A stretch of 64,000 nucleotides of DNA from NORP240 sp965222175 (GTDB lineage Bacteria > Pseudomonadota > Gammaproteobacteria > Pseudomonadales > Pseudohongiellaceae). Positions within the stretch are counted from its first letter, which is position 1, and every line of letters begins with the position of its first letter. The stretch lies in NCBI GenBank assembly GCA_965222175.1, contig OZ244938.1:2108001-2172000 (forward strand), written 5' to 3'. This document shows positions 23,584 through 33,189 of the stretch, piece by piece. The position numbers and the translations under genes were made by a program. The notes under the pieces were generated by a model. That model was given only the letters and a program-made list of their open reading frames with translations. It was not told the DNA's origin and searched no databases.

Positions 23584-25851
23584 ATGACCGATATCACTAC
23601 AAACCGATCCCCGTCAGACCTGCGTAACCGACTCGGCACCTGCCTTGGTGCCCTGCTACTCGTGTTCAGCCCGCTGGGTTTTGCCCAGGAACCGGCGGAA
23701 CTGGACCGGGTGCTGGACCTTGACTCGCTGTACGAACCGATTCAGAGCCAGCTAATCTACGGTCAGACTGCCACGGACCTGATCAACGAGCTGGAGGAAA
23801 AACACTACTCCCGGGTGGAGATCAACGACGACTTCTCGTCGGAACTGCTGGACCAGTACCTCGACGTGCTGGACGGTTCCAGGCTGTATTTTCTGCAGGA
23901 GGATGTCCAGCAGTTCGAGGCGTACCGCTACACCCTCGATGACAGCCTGAAAAACGGCAGTGTCGAGCCGGGCTTCGAGATGTACAACATTTATCTGCAG
24001 CGACTGCTTGATCGGCTGATCTACGCCATCAACGTCATCGAAAACGATATCCCTGCCATGGACTTTACCCGCGACGAAGAGATTCTTATCGATCGCGAGG
24101 TCGCGCCCTTCCCCGCCACCGTCGCCGAACTCGACGAGTTGTGGCGCAAGCGCATGAAGAACAGTGTATTGAGCCTGAGGCTCACCGGTGACAGCGACGA
24201 GGAGATCCGGGAGAAGCTCAGCAGGCGCTATCGCAACCAGCTCAGCCAGGTGCTGAAAACCAATGAACGGGACGTGTTCCAGACCTACCTGGCCACCGTG
24301 GCCAGGACCGTTGATCCGCACACGGCCTATTTCTCACCCCGGGATTCGGAAAACTTCAACATGGGCCTGTCCCTGTCCCTGCAGGGCATCGGCGCGCAGT
24401 TGACCACCGAGGACGAGTACACCAAGGTGGTGGAACTGATCACGGGCGGGCCCGCCGAGCGTGGCGGCGATCTCAAGGCCGGCGAAAAAATCATCGGTAT
24501 CGGTCAGGGTCCTGACGGTGAAATCAAGGACGTGGTGGGCATGCGGCTGGACGACGTGGTTGACCAGATTCGCGGCGAAAAAGGCACGGTGGTCCGGCTC
24601 AGCGTCATTCCGCCTGATGCGGTCAGCGAAACCGGCGCCCGGGTGGTGGCCATCACCAGAGACACGGTCAAGCTGGAAGACCAGTCTGCCAAGAAAGAAG
24701 TCATCGAGCTCAGCTATAACGACCAGGATTACCGCATTGGCGTGATCAACCTGCCAACCTTCTATTTCGATTTCGAGGCCGCGGCCCGGGGTGAGGATGA
24801 CTACAAGAGCTCCACTACCGACGTACGCAACCTGCTGGAGGAACTCAAGCAGGAAGGCGTCGACGGCGTGGTTGTCGACCTGCGCAACAACGGTGGCGGC
24901 TCACTCAGCGAAGTCAACCAGCTGGTGGGACTGTTTATCGATACCGGCGCCACGGTACAGATCCGCTATACCGGGATCCGGGCCGGGTTCACCCGGGCTT
25001 TCGGCGACAACGATCCGGAGGTGGTGTATGACGGACCCCTGGCGGTCCTGGTCAATCGCACCAGCGCCTCCGCCTCGGAGATTTTCGCCGGGGCCATCCA
25101 GGACTATCAGCGTGGTGTCGTGCTGGGCGGACAGACCTTTGGCAAAGGCACGGTGCAGGAAATCATCCCGATGAATTACGGCCAGGTGAAGCTCACCCGC
25201 TCGAAGTTCTACCGGGTGTCCGGTGAAAGTACCCAGCATCGCGGCGTCATGCCGGATATCGAATTTCCGGATATCCTGCAGACTTACGAAGATCTTGGCG
25301 AAAGCAGCCTGGACGGCGCCCTGCCCTGGGATACCGTGCGGCCCGTGGAATACTCGGCCTACTACCCCATCCAGGAATTTCTGCCGGAACTGGCGCGCCT
25401 GCATGACCAGCGGGCCAGCACGTCGCCGGATTTCATCTACCTGGAAGACCAGATCGAGCGGTCGATGAAGTTCCGCAACCGCACTACCCTGTCCCTGAAC
25501 GAAGCCGTGGTAAAAGCGGAACGGGAAGAGAGCCGACGGGAAGAGTTCGACGCCGAGAACATGCGTCGCCTGCTTAAAGGGCTGCCCCTGCGTGAATGGG
25601 TGGAAGATGAAAACGCCGAGGATGAAGCGGACTCCGTGGCGGACGCCGGGCAGGAACCCGATGCCGCCGCCGATGTTGCCCAGCTGACCCCGGACAGTGA
25701 CGAGCCCGCAGCCGCGGATTCTGACGAGGAGATTGAAGAGACCGATCCGCTGCTGCTGGAAAGCGGCTATATCCTGGTCGATCTGCTGCGCCTGTCCAGC
25801 GGTGGCGATATCGCCGCCCAGGCATCCGGCTCACGACCCAGCCTGAACTGA
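23584..25851 (+). CDS. prc: Carboxy-terminal processing (tail-specific) protease
   Basis: From ATG 23584, preceded by GGAAGG, the protein has 755 residues. A signal peptide (LGTCLGALLLVFSPLGFAQ) sends it to the periplasm. A PDZ domain (LSLQGIGAQLTTEDEY through DLKAGEKIIGIG) and an S41 protease domain follow, with GVVVDLRNNGGGSLSE, NRTSASASEIFAGAIQDYQ carrying the catalytic serine, and LGGQTFGKGTVQ carrying the lysine. The C-terminal DUF3340-type region ends with an acidic linker and DPLLLESGYILVDLL. Prc/Tsp degrades proteins by their C-terminal tails and controls peptidoglycan hydrolases. Confidence 0.95.
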   Translation: MTDITTNRSPSDLRNRLGTCLGALLLVFSPLGFAQEPAELDRVLDLDSLYEPIQSQLIYGQTATDLINELEEKHYSRVEINDDFSSELLDQYLDVLDGSRLYFLQEDVQQFEAYRYTLDDSLKNGSVEPGFEMYNIYLQRLLDRLIYAINVIENDIPAMDFTRDEEILIDREVAPFPATVAELDELWRKRMKNSVLSLRLTGDSDEEIREKLSRRYRNQLSQVLKTNERDVFQTYLATVARTVDPHTAYFSPRDSENFNMGLSLSLQGIGAQLTTEDEYTKVVELITGGPAERGGDLKAGEKIIGIGQGPDGEIKDVVGMRLDDVVDQIRGEKGTVVRLSVIPPDAVSETGARVVAITRDTVKLEDQSAKKEVIELSYNDQDYRIGVINLPTFYFDFEAAARGEDDYKSSTTDVRNLLEELKQEGVDGVVVDLRNNGGGSLSEVNQLVGLFIDTGATVQIRYTGIRAGFTRAFGDNDPEVVYDGPLAVLVNRTSASASEIFAGAIQDYQRGVVLGGQTFGKGTVQEIIPMNYGQVKLTRSKFYRVSGESTQHRGVMPDIEFPDILQTYEDLGESSLDGALPWDTVRPVEYSAYYPIQEFLPELARLHDQRASTSPDFIYLEDQIERSMKFRNRTTLSLNEAVVKAEREESRREEFDAENMRRLLKGLPLREWVEDENAEDEADSVADAGQEPDAAADVAQLTPDSDEPAAADSDEEIEETDPLLLESGYILVDLLRLSSGGDIAAQASGSRPSLN

Positions 25852-25886
25852 ATTTCTCCACACACGCCTCCCCTGGCATCGTGACC

Positions 25887-25914
25887 AAAAAAAAGGCCCT
25901 CGCAATGAGGGCCT
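25887..25914 (-). terminator. Rho-independent terminator for the repeat-protein gene
   Basis: AGGCCCTC (25894-25901) and GAGGGCCT (25907-25914) form a GC-rich stem with a 5-nt loop. On the minus strand it is followed by eight T residues (complement of the A-run 25887-25894). It lies about 150 bp past the stop of 26067-27602. On the plus strand no T-tract follows. Confidence 0.75.
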
Positions 25915-25942
25915 GTCACGGGGTCGAGCTCTAGGAGGCGTT

Positions 25943-25967
25943 CTCAATCAATTTGCAGTTGATTGAG
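25943..25967. other. Perfect 9-bp inverted repeat
   Basis: CTCAATCAA, a 7-nt loop TTTGCAG, and TTGATTGAG. It lies between prc and the convergent repeat-protein gene; no T-tract is adjacent. It may be a secondary transcript-end structure. Confidence 0.55.
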
Positions 25968-26066
25968 TGTTCATTACAGCAGACAAATCAAGTATTCAGA
26001 TTGCCTGATCCGGGCCTTGTGCCGATCAATTGTGGCAACAGTATGGCCGGCCCGGATCACGCCCTG

Positions 26067-27602
26067 TCAGGGTACTACCTGGTGAAGCATGTCGGCGGTG
26101 AGCTCAAAACCGCCGGTGACGATGGCGTAGTCACCGCTGGCCTCGTTGCTTCGTCCACCGCTGACGGACGACCCGTCGCCACTGGCGGTGTTTTCCCTGC
26201 CGCCGGTAATGGCGGATTCGTTGCCACTGGCCAGATTGCCTTCGCCACCGGTTACCGCCGCGCGTGGCCCCTCGGCTTCATTGCCGGTGCCTCCGCTGAC
26301 CGACGACCAGTTGCCGCTGGCCACGTTGTAGCTGCCGCCACTGGCAGCCGCGTAGTCGCCACTGGCTTCGTTGTCCCGGCCCCCGCTTACTGACGCATAC
26401 ACGCCGCTGGCCGCGCCGTCACGGCCGCCACTGACCGAAGTCCAGCTGCTGCTTGCGGTGTTGTCCCGCCCGCCGCTGACCGAGGACGTATCGCCGGTTG
26501 CCTGGTTGGACAGACCGCCACTGACCACCGACCGGGCACCTTCCGCTTCGTTGTCCGAACCGCCGGTCACGGCAGCATAGGCGCCACTGGCCCAGTTGCC
26601 TTCACCGCCGCCCACGAAGGAATGCTCACCGCTGGCCAGGCTGTCCCGCCCGCCACTGATGGCAGACCAGGCGCCACTGGCCGTATTGTCCCGCCCGCCG
26701 CTGATGGAGGCATAGCTGTTGTTGGCGATATTGCCTTCACCGCCACTGACGGTGGCAAACGGCCCGGAAACTGAATTACCCGCGCCGGCGACGATGCCGC
26801 CATAGCTGCTGAAATTGTTGAACGAACCCACCACCAGCGTATGGGAGCCGCTGCGCTCGTTGCCGGAAACCTGGCGCGGTTCGTTGTAGCCGATGATGAT
26901 GTTGCCCAGACCATTGATGGAAGCCGTGTTACCGGTTCCGTTGGTCACGTGCAGGTTTACGCCGTGTAAAAAGACGTCTGACCCGTTCCTGGCAAACAGG
27001 CCCAGTATGCCGTCCGGATCGATGGCCGCGATCAGGTCATTGGCGGCATCCAGCTGATCCTGCAGCAAGTTCACCGTGGCTTCCAGCGAAGCCAGCCGGT
27101 CGAGAGTCTGCTGGGTATCGCCGCCAGCGGGTCCCTGGGGCCCCACAGGTCCCGGTGGACCCGGCGGACCCTGCGGTCCGGGCGCGCCACTTAACTCGAG
27201 AAGCGCCTCGATATCCGCGAATCCCGCGCCGCCGCCAACCGGCTGCAGGGTATCCAGCTGCAGCACCGGGGGATCGAGGCTGGCCAGCACGAAATCGGCG
27301 CTGAAGGAAATACCGTTGAGGATAATAAAAGGTGTGCTGAGAATGCTGCCGTCATAGACACTGGCCTCCTCCGGCTCGACATCCACCGCAACGGTCACGC
27401 CAACCAGTTGAAATTCAGCCGGCTGATCACCAACCTGCTCCAGCTCCACGCGGAGGTACCCGTCCCCGTCCTGCACTGCCAGTAAGGTCAACAGCCCGTT
27501 TTCCAGGTACGCGGACTGCGCGTAAAGCGTCCCCTGGGTAATCAGGCCAACGAAAATCAGCAATAATCCCCACGGTTTGATCAAGCGATTATGGTATTGC
27601 AT
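26067..27602 (-). CDS. Secreted collagen-like and YadA-head-like repeat protein
   Basis: From ATG 27602, with AGGAG upstream, the protein has 511 residues. Order of parts: signal peptide (1-29), a beta-rich domain (30-138), a collagen-like Gly-X-Y run at 139-161 (GAPGPQGPPGPPGPVGPQGP), a heptad-type coiled coil at 162-194 (LDRLASLEATVNLLQDQLDA), and then about 15 repeats of 16 residues at 253-501. A repeat reads like SVSGGRDNTASGAWSA, the left-handed beta-roll pattern of YadA/trimeric autotransporter heads. No C-terminal YadA translocator follows; the chain ends FELTADMLHQVVP. It is probably a trimeric, secreted or surface-associated fibre, with unknown export route. Confidence 0.85.
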   Translation of the reverse strand: MQYHNRLIKPWGLLLIFVGLITQGTLYAQSAYLENGLLTLLAVQDGDGYLRVELEQVGDQPAEFQLVGVTVAVDVEPEEASVYDGSILSTPFIILNGISFSADFVLASLDPPVLQLDTLQPVGGGAGFADIEALLELSGAPGPQGPPGPPGPVGPQGPAGGDTQQTLDRLASLEATVNLLQDQLDAANDLIAAIDPDGILGLFARNGSDVFLHGVNLHVTNGTGNTASINGLGNIIIGYNEPRQVSGNERSGSHTLVVGSFNNFSSYGGIVAGAGNSVSGPFATVSGGEGNIANNSYASISGGRDNTASGAWSAISGGRDSLASGEHSFVGGGEGNWASGAYAAVTGGSDNEAEGARSVVSGGLSNQATGDTSSVSGGRDNTASSSWTSVSGGRDGAASGVYASVSGGRDNEASGDYAAASGGSYNVASGNWSSVSGGTGNEAEGPRAAVTGGEGNLASGNESAITGGRENTASGDGSSVSGGRSNEASGDYAIVTGGFELTADMLHQVVP

Positions 27603-27886
27603 AGCCCTGCTCCTAGTTTGTTTAGTTACGCCCTGGGCCGGTTGCCAACACCTGCTGTTGCTCCAGGCTTGCAACCCACCGATAAAAACCGACCAGCGTG
27701 GATACTATAGCCAATCCTGAAAGGAAACGTTATTGACAGGGAACAACTATTTCCGGACCTGCTGACAAGGTGTCACAACTGGCGGGTTCGAACCTGCCTC
27801 ATTGTGCAGGTATCAGGCTGACGGCGGATCGGTTAAGCTTCGACATGTTAAGTAACTGCCATCGACCACTTCAGGAGACCCAATCC

Positions 27887-28426
27887 ATGAAACCTTTGTT
27901 AATTCTCGTTACGTCGCTGTGTACCCTGCTTGCACTGGGCACGGCTTACGCGGCAGAAGATCTGCCCATTGCCGGTTACAACGCCAGCCGGGATTATCCC
28001 GGCGCAAAGCTGACCCCCGATGCCGATACCGAGTACAAGGTCCTCTTCGATTTTGTCGTGACGGATGACAACCTCGACGATCCCTACCCGATGCTGCCGC
28101 TGGTGGCCAGGTACGTCAACACCCTGGCCAATCTTGGTGTGCCGAAGGAAAACCGCAGGATCTCCGTCGTTCTCCACCAGGGTTCCGGACTGATCGGGCT
28201 GAAAAACGAGGAGTTCAGGGCCCGCAACAATGGCAGGGACAACCCCAACATCGAGCTGATCAGGCAACTGCACCGGGCAGGCGTTACCTTCCACCTTTGT
28301 GGCCAGGGTGTCCTTTCCCGGGCCATCGAGGAAGAGGACCTGTTGGACGAAATACAGGTTGATTACTGGGCATTGACCACGCTGATCGAACTGGGACGGC
28401 AGGGGTACGTCAAGATCGGTGGTTGA
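27887..28426 (+). CDS. Exported DsrE-family protein
   Basis: From ATG 27887, with AGGAGA upstream, the protein has 179 residues. A signal peptide (LLILVTSLCTLLALGTAYA) precedes a DsrE/DsrF-like domain: KVLFDFVVTDDNLDDPYPML, VARYVNTLANLGV, RISVVLHQGSGLIGLKNEEF, then GVTFHLCGQGVLSRAIEEEDL. The single cysteine in HLCGQ occupies the position used in many exported DsrE-like proteins. Its role is unknown; cytoplasmic DsrE proteins carry persulfide sulfur. It is alone on its strand between two minus-strand envelope genes. Confidence 0.85.
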   Translation: MKPLLILVTSLCTLLALGTAYAAEDLPIAGYNASRDYPGAKLTPDADTEYKVLFDFVVTDDNLDDPYPMLPLVARYVNTLANLGVPKENRRISVVLHQGSGLIGLKNEEFRARNNGRDNPNIELIRQLHRAGVTFHLCGQGVLSRAIEEEDLLDEIQVDYWALTTLIELGRQGYVKIGG

Positions 28427-28503
28427 GACAGGTTGCCGTTCTCCGGCAGCGACGGCGCGATTCTGTACCGATTAATTCTGGCATTCTGGTGATTTTCGGC
28501 CGC

Positions 28504-28537
28504 ACAGGCTCCAGGAAAAGACTTTCCTGAAGCCTGG
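28504..28537 (+). terminator. Hairpin after the DsrE gene
   Basis: CAGGCTCCAGGAAAA pairs with TTTCCTGAAGCCTG around a short loop, with one mismatch, followed by GGTTT. A second short hairpin, TCTAGAAAGACTTTCTAGA (28563-28581), overlaps the stop codon of the convergent beta-barrel gene. Together they could stop transcription from both sides. Confidence 0.5.
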
Positions 28538-28576
28538 TTTAGCCTGGTTTCTGGAATGAATCTCTAGAAAGACTTT

Positions 28577-29137
28577 CTAGAAATAGTAACGCAGACCAAT
28601 CCGGAAGCGGGTCAGGTTATTGGCCAAATCGTTGTCAGCGGCGTAGATGTCGTCACTTGATACGTTAAACCCGATGGATGTCGAGATCGCCATGTAGGGT
28701 CGGACGAACCACTTGATTCCTCCCTGGACCGCAAACACGGTTGCCGTACCGTCGGCGTCCAGAGTAGTGTCGGCATTGAAATCACCGTCATCATAATCAA
28801 ATGAAGCGATACCGACGGAAGTGCCGATGTAGGGGACCATGTTACTGGCTCGATTGAAGTTGTATTCGGTAAAGGCGGAGATATCGAACCGCTCCACACC
28901 ACCGAGATCCGCGCCTACTGCGCGAATGCCGATTTCCCAACCGTCCCTGACAAAGTAGCCGTAGGAAGCATCGATGTCGAAATCGATTTCTTCAAACTCC
29001 GGTAATTCAATGGTGCCTGTCAATGCCAATTCCTTGGTGCCTTGCCCCAGCAGTGGTGCGCCACTGTCCTGAGCGAGGGATACGGAAGCGACGGACAGGC
29101 CGAGCAGCACAGCAGGAACTATCAATAGATTGTTCAT
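28577..29137 (-). CDS. Small outer-membrane beta-barrel protein
   Basis: From ATG 29137 the protein has 186 residues (MRDF upstream at 29149 is an alternative). A signal peptide (MNNLLIVPAVLLGLSVASVS) precedes alternating beta strands such as KELALTGTIELPEFEEIDFDIDA and GYFVRDGWEIGIRAVG. The chain ends FRIGLRYYF, with the terminal aromatic typical of BAM-inserted barrels. It resembles the OmpW/OmpA-barrel-like eight-stranded group. Substrate or role is unknown. Confidence 0.8.
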   Translation of the reverse strand: MNNLLIVPAVLLGLSVASVSLAQDSGAPLLGQGTKELALTGTIELPEFEEIDFDIDASYGYFVRDGWEIGIRAVGADLGGVERFDISAFTEYNFNRASNMVPYIGTSVGIASFDYDDGDFNADTTLDADGTATVFAVQGGIKWFVRPYMAISTSIGFNVSSDDIYAADNDLANNLTRFRIGLRYYF

Positions 29138-29507
29138 AAAATCTCTCATAAGGGAATGAAAACAAGGGCCGCCAGGGAGGGAACAGCGGCCTGATGTATA
29201 TAATTGGGGTGTGTTGGTGTTAAACAAGCCTCCGCTGTATTTATATTTGTGTCTCAAACTGCCTGGCAAGCCAGAGTGTCATCGGGGTTGTTTCTCCGTA
29301 TAACGCAAACTTTTCAGCTGTTGGGTCATACCGGGTGTGTTCGTATCCCCTTTTTTAGAACAATGAATCGATACTGGCTCACAGGGTTTTCTGTGATCTT
29401 GAATCCCCGCCGAGAGCGAACGGCAGTGGCCGGAAAAAACAGTTTTCAATTTTCCCTTGAATGGGCATAATGCAGGCTGGTACACAAACAGGCCCAAGTT
29501 TATCCCG

Positions 29508-29807
29508 ATGCAAGTGACACGCTTGTACAGCTCCAACCGCAATCGACTGCTGATCCTGGTCGCGGCCTGTGTATTTTTGTTTACCCAGAGCATCGATCTG
29601 CAGCATTCCCATGGTGGTGATCTCAACCTGCAGTCAGACTGCCATGTCTGTCTTAAGCTCGGGTCACAAAATGACCTCGCCGTGGCGAAACCGGCAGACC
29701 TGCAGACAGCGTTTGTCGCGATCGATTTTCAATCGACTGTTCTTACCCCTGTCTTCCGAACAGTCCGCTCGCATAGCCCCCGCGGCCCTCCCCGCCTCAG
29801 CAGCTAG
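29508..29807 (+). CDS. DUF2946-like small secreted protein before a TonB-dependent receptor
   Basis: From ATG 29508 the protein has 99 residues. An N-terminal hydrophobic segment (RLLILVAACVFLFTQSIDL) is followed by QHSHGGDLNLQSDCHVCLKL, a His/Cys-rich motif seen in small proteins of the DUF2946 type that accompany metal-related TonB-dependent receptors. The receptor gene starts 121 bp downstream on the same strand. The HSH and CHVC residues could bind zinc or copper. Its function is not established. Confidence 0.7.
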   Translation: MQVTRLYSSNRNRLLILVAACVFLFTQSIDLQHSHGGDLNLQSDCHVCLKLGSQNDLAVAKPADLQTAFVAIDFQSTVLTPVFRTVRSHSPRGPPRLSS

Positions 29808-29928
29808 TCCAGAAACACAATATTTCCGCCTTGTTTGAATAATCCCGATGTTGTTGCACGCCGGGATGTAGCGCGTTTGGCGGACTGTAGTTATTAATTC
29901 CGTTTTGGATCGAGTTGCAGGAGCACAC

Positions 29929-32187
29929 ATGTTTGAATCTGCTAAAACCCACAAACTTGCCCGGGCCATCGGACTGGCCCTGGTGCCGATGATTGCCGCC
30001 CCCCTGGCGATTGCCCAGGAAGACGAGGACGACAGCCACCGCGCGGAGCTGCTGGAAGAAATACTGGTCACCGTACCGTTCCAGGCCAATGCCGCCGAAA
30101 CAGCACTGCCCATCGGCCTGTTGTCCGGCGAGGAGTTGCGCGAGAAAGTGACCAACACTCTGGGGGAGACGTTACGCAATGAAATCGGTGTAAACAACGC
30201 GTCATTCGGACCCGGCCTGGGTCATCCGGTGATACGGGGGCAAACCGCCAATCGCGTCAGCGTCCTGACCAACAGCGTCGGCATTACCGACGCCTCGAAT
30301 CTCAGCCCCGACCATGCCGAGGGGATCGAACCGGCCCTGGCCGACCGCCTGGAAGTGATCCGGGGACCGGCCACCCTGTTGTACGGCAGTGGTGCCGTGG
30401 GCGGCGTGGTCAACGTCATCGACAACCGGATTCCCGATCGGTTGCTGGACCAGCCCGCATTTTTTATCGAACAGAGCCACAACACGGTGAACGACCAGAA
30501 CAAGACCGTGTTCCGTGTTGATGGCTCCAGTGGCGACTTCGGTTTCCACACCAGTTTTTTCCGTCGGGAGAGCGGCAACGTGGATATTCCCGGTCTGGCG
30601 GTGGACGAAGCCGCGGTGGAATCCCTGGAAGAACTGGTCGCCGACTTCCTGGGTGAAGATCATGATCACGAGGACGATCATGGCCATGAAGAGGAGCATG
30701 ATCACGAGGAAGAGGAGTTTGAAAATACCCGGGGCTTCATCAGCAACTCCAGCACAGAGGCTCAGGGTGGCAGCGTCGGGCTGTCGTGGATTGGCCAGCG
30801 CGGCTTCATCGGCGTTTCCGCCAACTTCCTGGATAACGATTACGGACTGCCCGGCGGAACTCACGGTCATGGCCACGGTGACGAGGCGCACGAAGACGAA
30901 GAGCATGACGACGAGGGTGACGAGCACGAGGAACATGAGGACGGTCATGAAGAAGTCGAATTCGTCCGCATCGACATGGAGAAAACCCGCTTCGACTTAA
31001 AAGGCGGCCTGCGCTTCGACAACAGCCCGTTCAACGAGTTCGAAGGCTCACTTGGCTTCACCGACTACCAGCATGGCGAAGTCGAGTACTTTGCCGACGG
31101 CGGCAGGGAAGTGGGAACGCTGTACACCAACAAGGGATTTGAAGGCCGCTTTACCCTGAGTCATGATCATTCACCACGTCGCTCCGGGGTGTGGGGACTG
31201 CAATTGACCGATACCGAGTTCTCGGCCATTGGCGAGGAAGCCTTCGTGCCCGAATCCGATGTCAATAACATCGGCCTGTTCGGCGTGGAACGCTTCATCA
31301 ACGGCGTATTCACCACGGAACTGGGGATTCGCCTGGATCGCGGCAGCGTGGATGCCGGGTCCGGCTGTGACAACACGGACAATGCCGTCAGCCTCAGCGG
31401 CAGCCTGCTCTACGATGTGGCCGCGGGCAGCAACCTGATGGTGGGCATCAGCCGCTCGCAGCGGACTCCCACGGTGGAAGAATTGTATTCCAATGTAGAC
31501 GCCGGCAGCTGCCAGGTGTACCCGGACCCTGAGCTTTATACCCTGCACGCGGCCACCAACCTGATCGAGATCGGTAATCCGGACCTGGACGAGGAAACCT
31601 CCACCAACCTGGAGGTGGGATTCCGGCGTTTTCTCGGGCCCGTTACCGGGCAGTTCAGCGTCTACCGTAACGAGATAGACGACTATGTTTTTCTCAGCCT
31701 CACCGGCGAGGAGTTTGAAGAGCAGACCATTGCGCGTTACCTGTCCCGTAACGCGACCTTCACCGGTGTCGAAGGCGGCATCGATTTCACTTTGATGGAC
31801 CGGGGCACAACGGCACTGGAACTGAGCTTGTTCGGTGACCTGGTTCGGGCCAGGCTGGATTCCGGCGGTGACATCCCCCGCATACCGGCGGCCAAGTTCG
31901 GCGGGGAACTGCGCTACTTCGGTATCGACTGGAGCGCCCATGTGCACGTGACCCGGGTAGACGAGCAGGATAATGCCGCGACACTGGAACTGCCCACCGA
32001 CAGCTATACCGTGGTTTCCCTGTATGCCGACTACCACCTGCGACTGGCGGGTGACAGTGAAATCAAACTGTTTCTTCGGGGCGACAACCTGCTGGACGAG
32101 GAAATTCGCAACCACGCCTCCTTCCTGAAGAATTTCGCCCCGGAACCCGGCCGCAGCTTTACCCTGGGGGTACGACTGGATTTCTAG
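29929..32187 (+). CDS. TonB-dependent receptor with His-rich loops, ZnuD-like
   Basis: From ATG 29929, with AGGAG upstream, the protein has 752 residues. A signal peptide ends near APLAIAQ; a plug domain follows (PVIRGQTANRVSVLTNSVG, DRLEVIRGPATLLYGSGAVGGVVNV), then a 22-strand barrel ending in VRLDF. Two long loops rich in His, Asp and Glu lie at about residues 242-264 and 311-342, encoded by 30655-30720 and 30862-30955. Such loops are typical of ZnuD, the zinc-piracy receptor, and help capture Zn(II) outside the cell. The DUF2946-like gene upstream fits. No Zur box was identified with confidence. Copper or nickel uptake is an alternative. Confidence 0.85.
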   Translation: MFESAKTHKLARAIGLALVPMIAAPLAIAQEDEDDSHRAELLEEILVTVPFQANAAETALPIGLLSGEELREKVTNTLGETLRNEIGVNNASFGPGLGHPVIRGQTANRVSVLTNSVGITDASNLSPDHAEGIEPALADRLEVIRGPATLLYGSGAVGGVVNVIDNRIPDRLLDQPAFFIEQSHNTVNDQNKTVFRVDGSSGDFGFHTSFFRRESGNVDIPGLAVDEAAVESLEELVADFLGEDHDHEDDHGHEEEHDHEEEEFENTRGFISNSSTEAQGGSVGLSWIGQRGFIGVSANFLDNDYGLPGGTHGHGHGDEAHEDEEHDDEGDEHEEHEDGHEEVEFVRIDMEKTRFDLKGGLRFDNSPFNEFEGSLGFTDYQHGEVEYFADGGREVGTLYTNKGFEGRFTLSHDHSPRRSGVWGLQLTDTEFSAIGEEAFVPESDVNNIGLFGVERFINGVFTTELGIRLDRGSVDAGSGCDNTDNAVSLSGSLLYDVAAGSNLMVGISRSQRTPTVEELYSNVDAGSCQVYPDPELYTLHAATNLIEIGNPDLDEETSTNLEVGFRRFLGPVTGQFSVYRNEIDDYVFLSLTGEEFEEQTIARYLSRNATFTGVEGGIDFTLMDRGTTALELSLFGDLVRARLDSGGDIPRIPAAKFGGELRYFGIDWSAHVHVTRVDEQDNAATLELPTDSYTVVSLYADYHLRLAGDSEIKLFLRGDNLLDEEIRNHASFLKNFAPEPGRSFTLGVRLDF

Positions 32188-32616
32188 GCAGACGTTCCTT
32201 AAGAGGTTCCTCAGTTGTTGAGCGATGTTGCCAGCCTGGAACACGCTCGATGACAGGATCGCTGGAAAAGTCAGGGCGTCACCTGCAGGCATTCATGACG
32301 TCCAGCCGGACTGTCCTCCTGGGATGGTCGGGCTGGCGCCGTCGTGACGTGCATGCCGCAGGCCGACTGCGAGAATTCAGCCTATCACCGGTTCAGCTTT
32401 AGGACAGTGGGTAAATCTGGTTTAGAATGGCCTGGCACGAGTTCGAAAATGCCGGTTTCAACCCGGTCGGCCTGGTATCCAGCAGGACTGGCCGGACCTG
32501 AGACAGGTGAAGTTGCACGCATTCCGCCAGCCGGCGCTATTACCTGGCAGCAGTTGAAGCCGGGCTTTACCGATGTCACGGCGGTACACAGGACCATGAA
32601 AACTCGAGGATTAGGC
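32188..32616. other. Spacer between receptor and cupin genes
   Basis: No gene is supported in 429 bp. The frame before the cupin start is open to 32344, but it lacks a ribosome binding site and a signal peptide. AAGAGGTTCCTCAG near 32202-32215 resembles the GGAACCTC repeat family. Confidence 0.45.
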
Positions 32617-33189
32617 ATGACGAATAACAAGACTCTCAACCTTTGGCTCGGAGCCGCCCTGCTCTTTTCACTGTCACCCGGCCTGCTGGCGCAGGGCCCG
32701 ACCACCGCAACCCACGTGCCACGCTCGGAAATCATGACCGTGTTTGAGCACATGGGCAACACCATCGACCAGCAGATCCGCGTCGTGGATATCGGCGACG
32801 AGGTCAATGTCGGCGTTGGTATTTTGCAGCGTATCGGCACGCGCACCGAAGGTGAAGTGGTCAATGCCATCGTTCATCACGAGGTCACCGAGGTCTACTA
32901 TGTCCTGTCGGGCTCCGGCACACTGGTCACCGGCGGCGACGCCACCGGCGACCGGGAATTTCCCGCGGACAATATCTCCGTGCTGGAACTCATCGGCCCC
33001 AGTGGCAGTCGCCAGATCACCAATGGCCAGACCAAGACCATCTCCACCGGTGATATCGTCATCATTCCCGCCGGTGTACCCCATGGATTCCGCAACATAC
33101 AGGACCAGATCACCTACCTGAGTATCCGCGTGGATCCCAACCAGGTGTTGCCGTCGGACTACGTGCATCCCTCGTTGCAGGCCGACTGA
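32617..33189 (+). CDS. Exported cupin-domain protein
   Basis: From ATG 32617, with GAGGA upstream, the protein has 190 residues. A signal peptide (LNLWLGAALLFSLSPGLLAQ) is followed by a single cupin beta-barrel: HHEVTEVYYVLSGSGTLVTGG supplies the first metal-binding motif (His-His-Glu) and GDIVIIPAGVPHGFRNI the second (His). The residues suit Fe, Mn or Zn binding. The substrate is unknown. Exported cupins of this kind are common in environmental proteobacteria. Confidence 0.82.
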   Translation: MTNNKTLNLWLGAALLFSLSPGLLAQGPTTATHVPRSEIMTVFEHMGNTIDQQIRVVDIGDEVNVGVGILQRIGTRTEGEVVNAIVHHEVTEVYYVLSGSGTLVTGGDATGDREFPADNISVLELIGPSGSRQITNGQTKTISTGDIVIIPAGVPHGFRNIQDQITYLSIRVDPNQVLPSDYVHPSLQAD

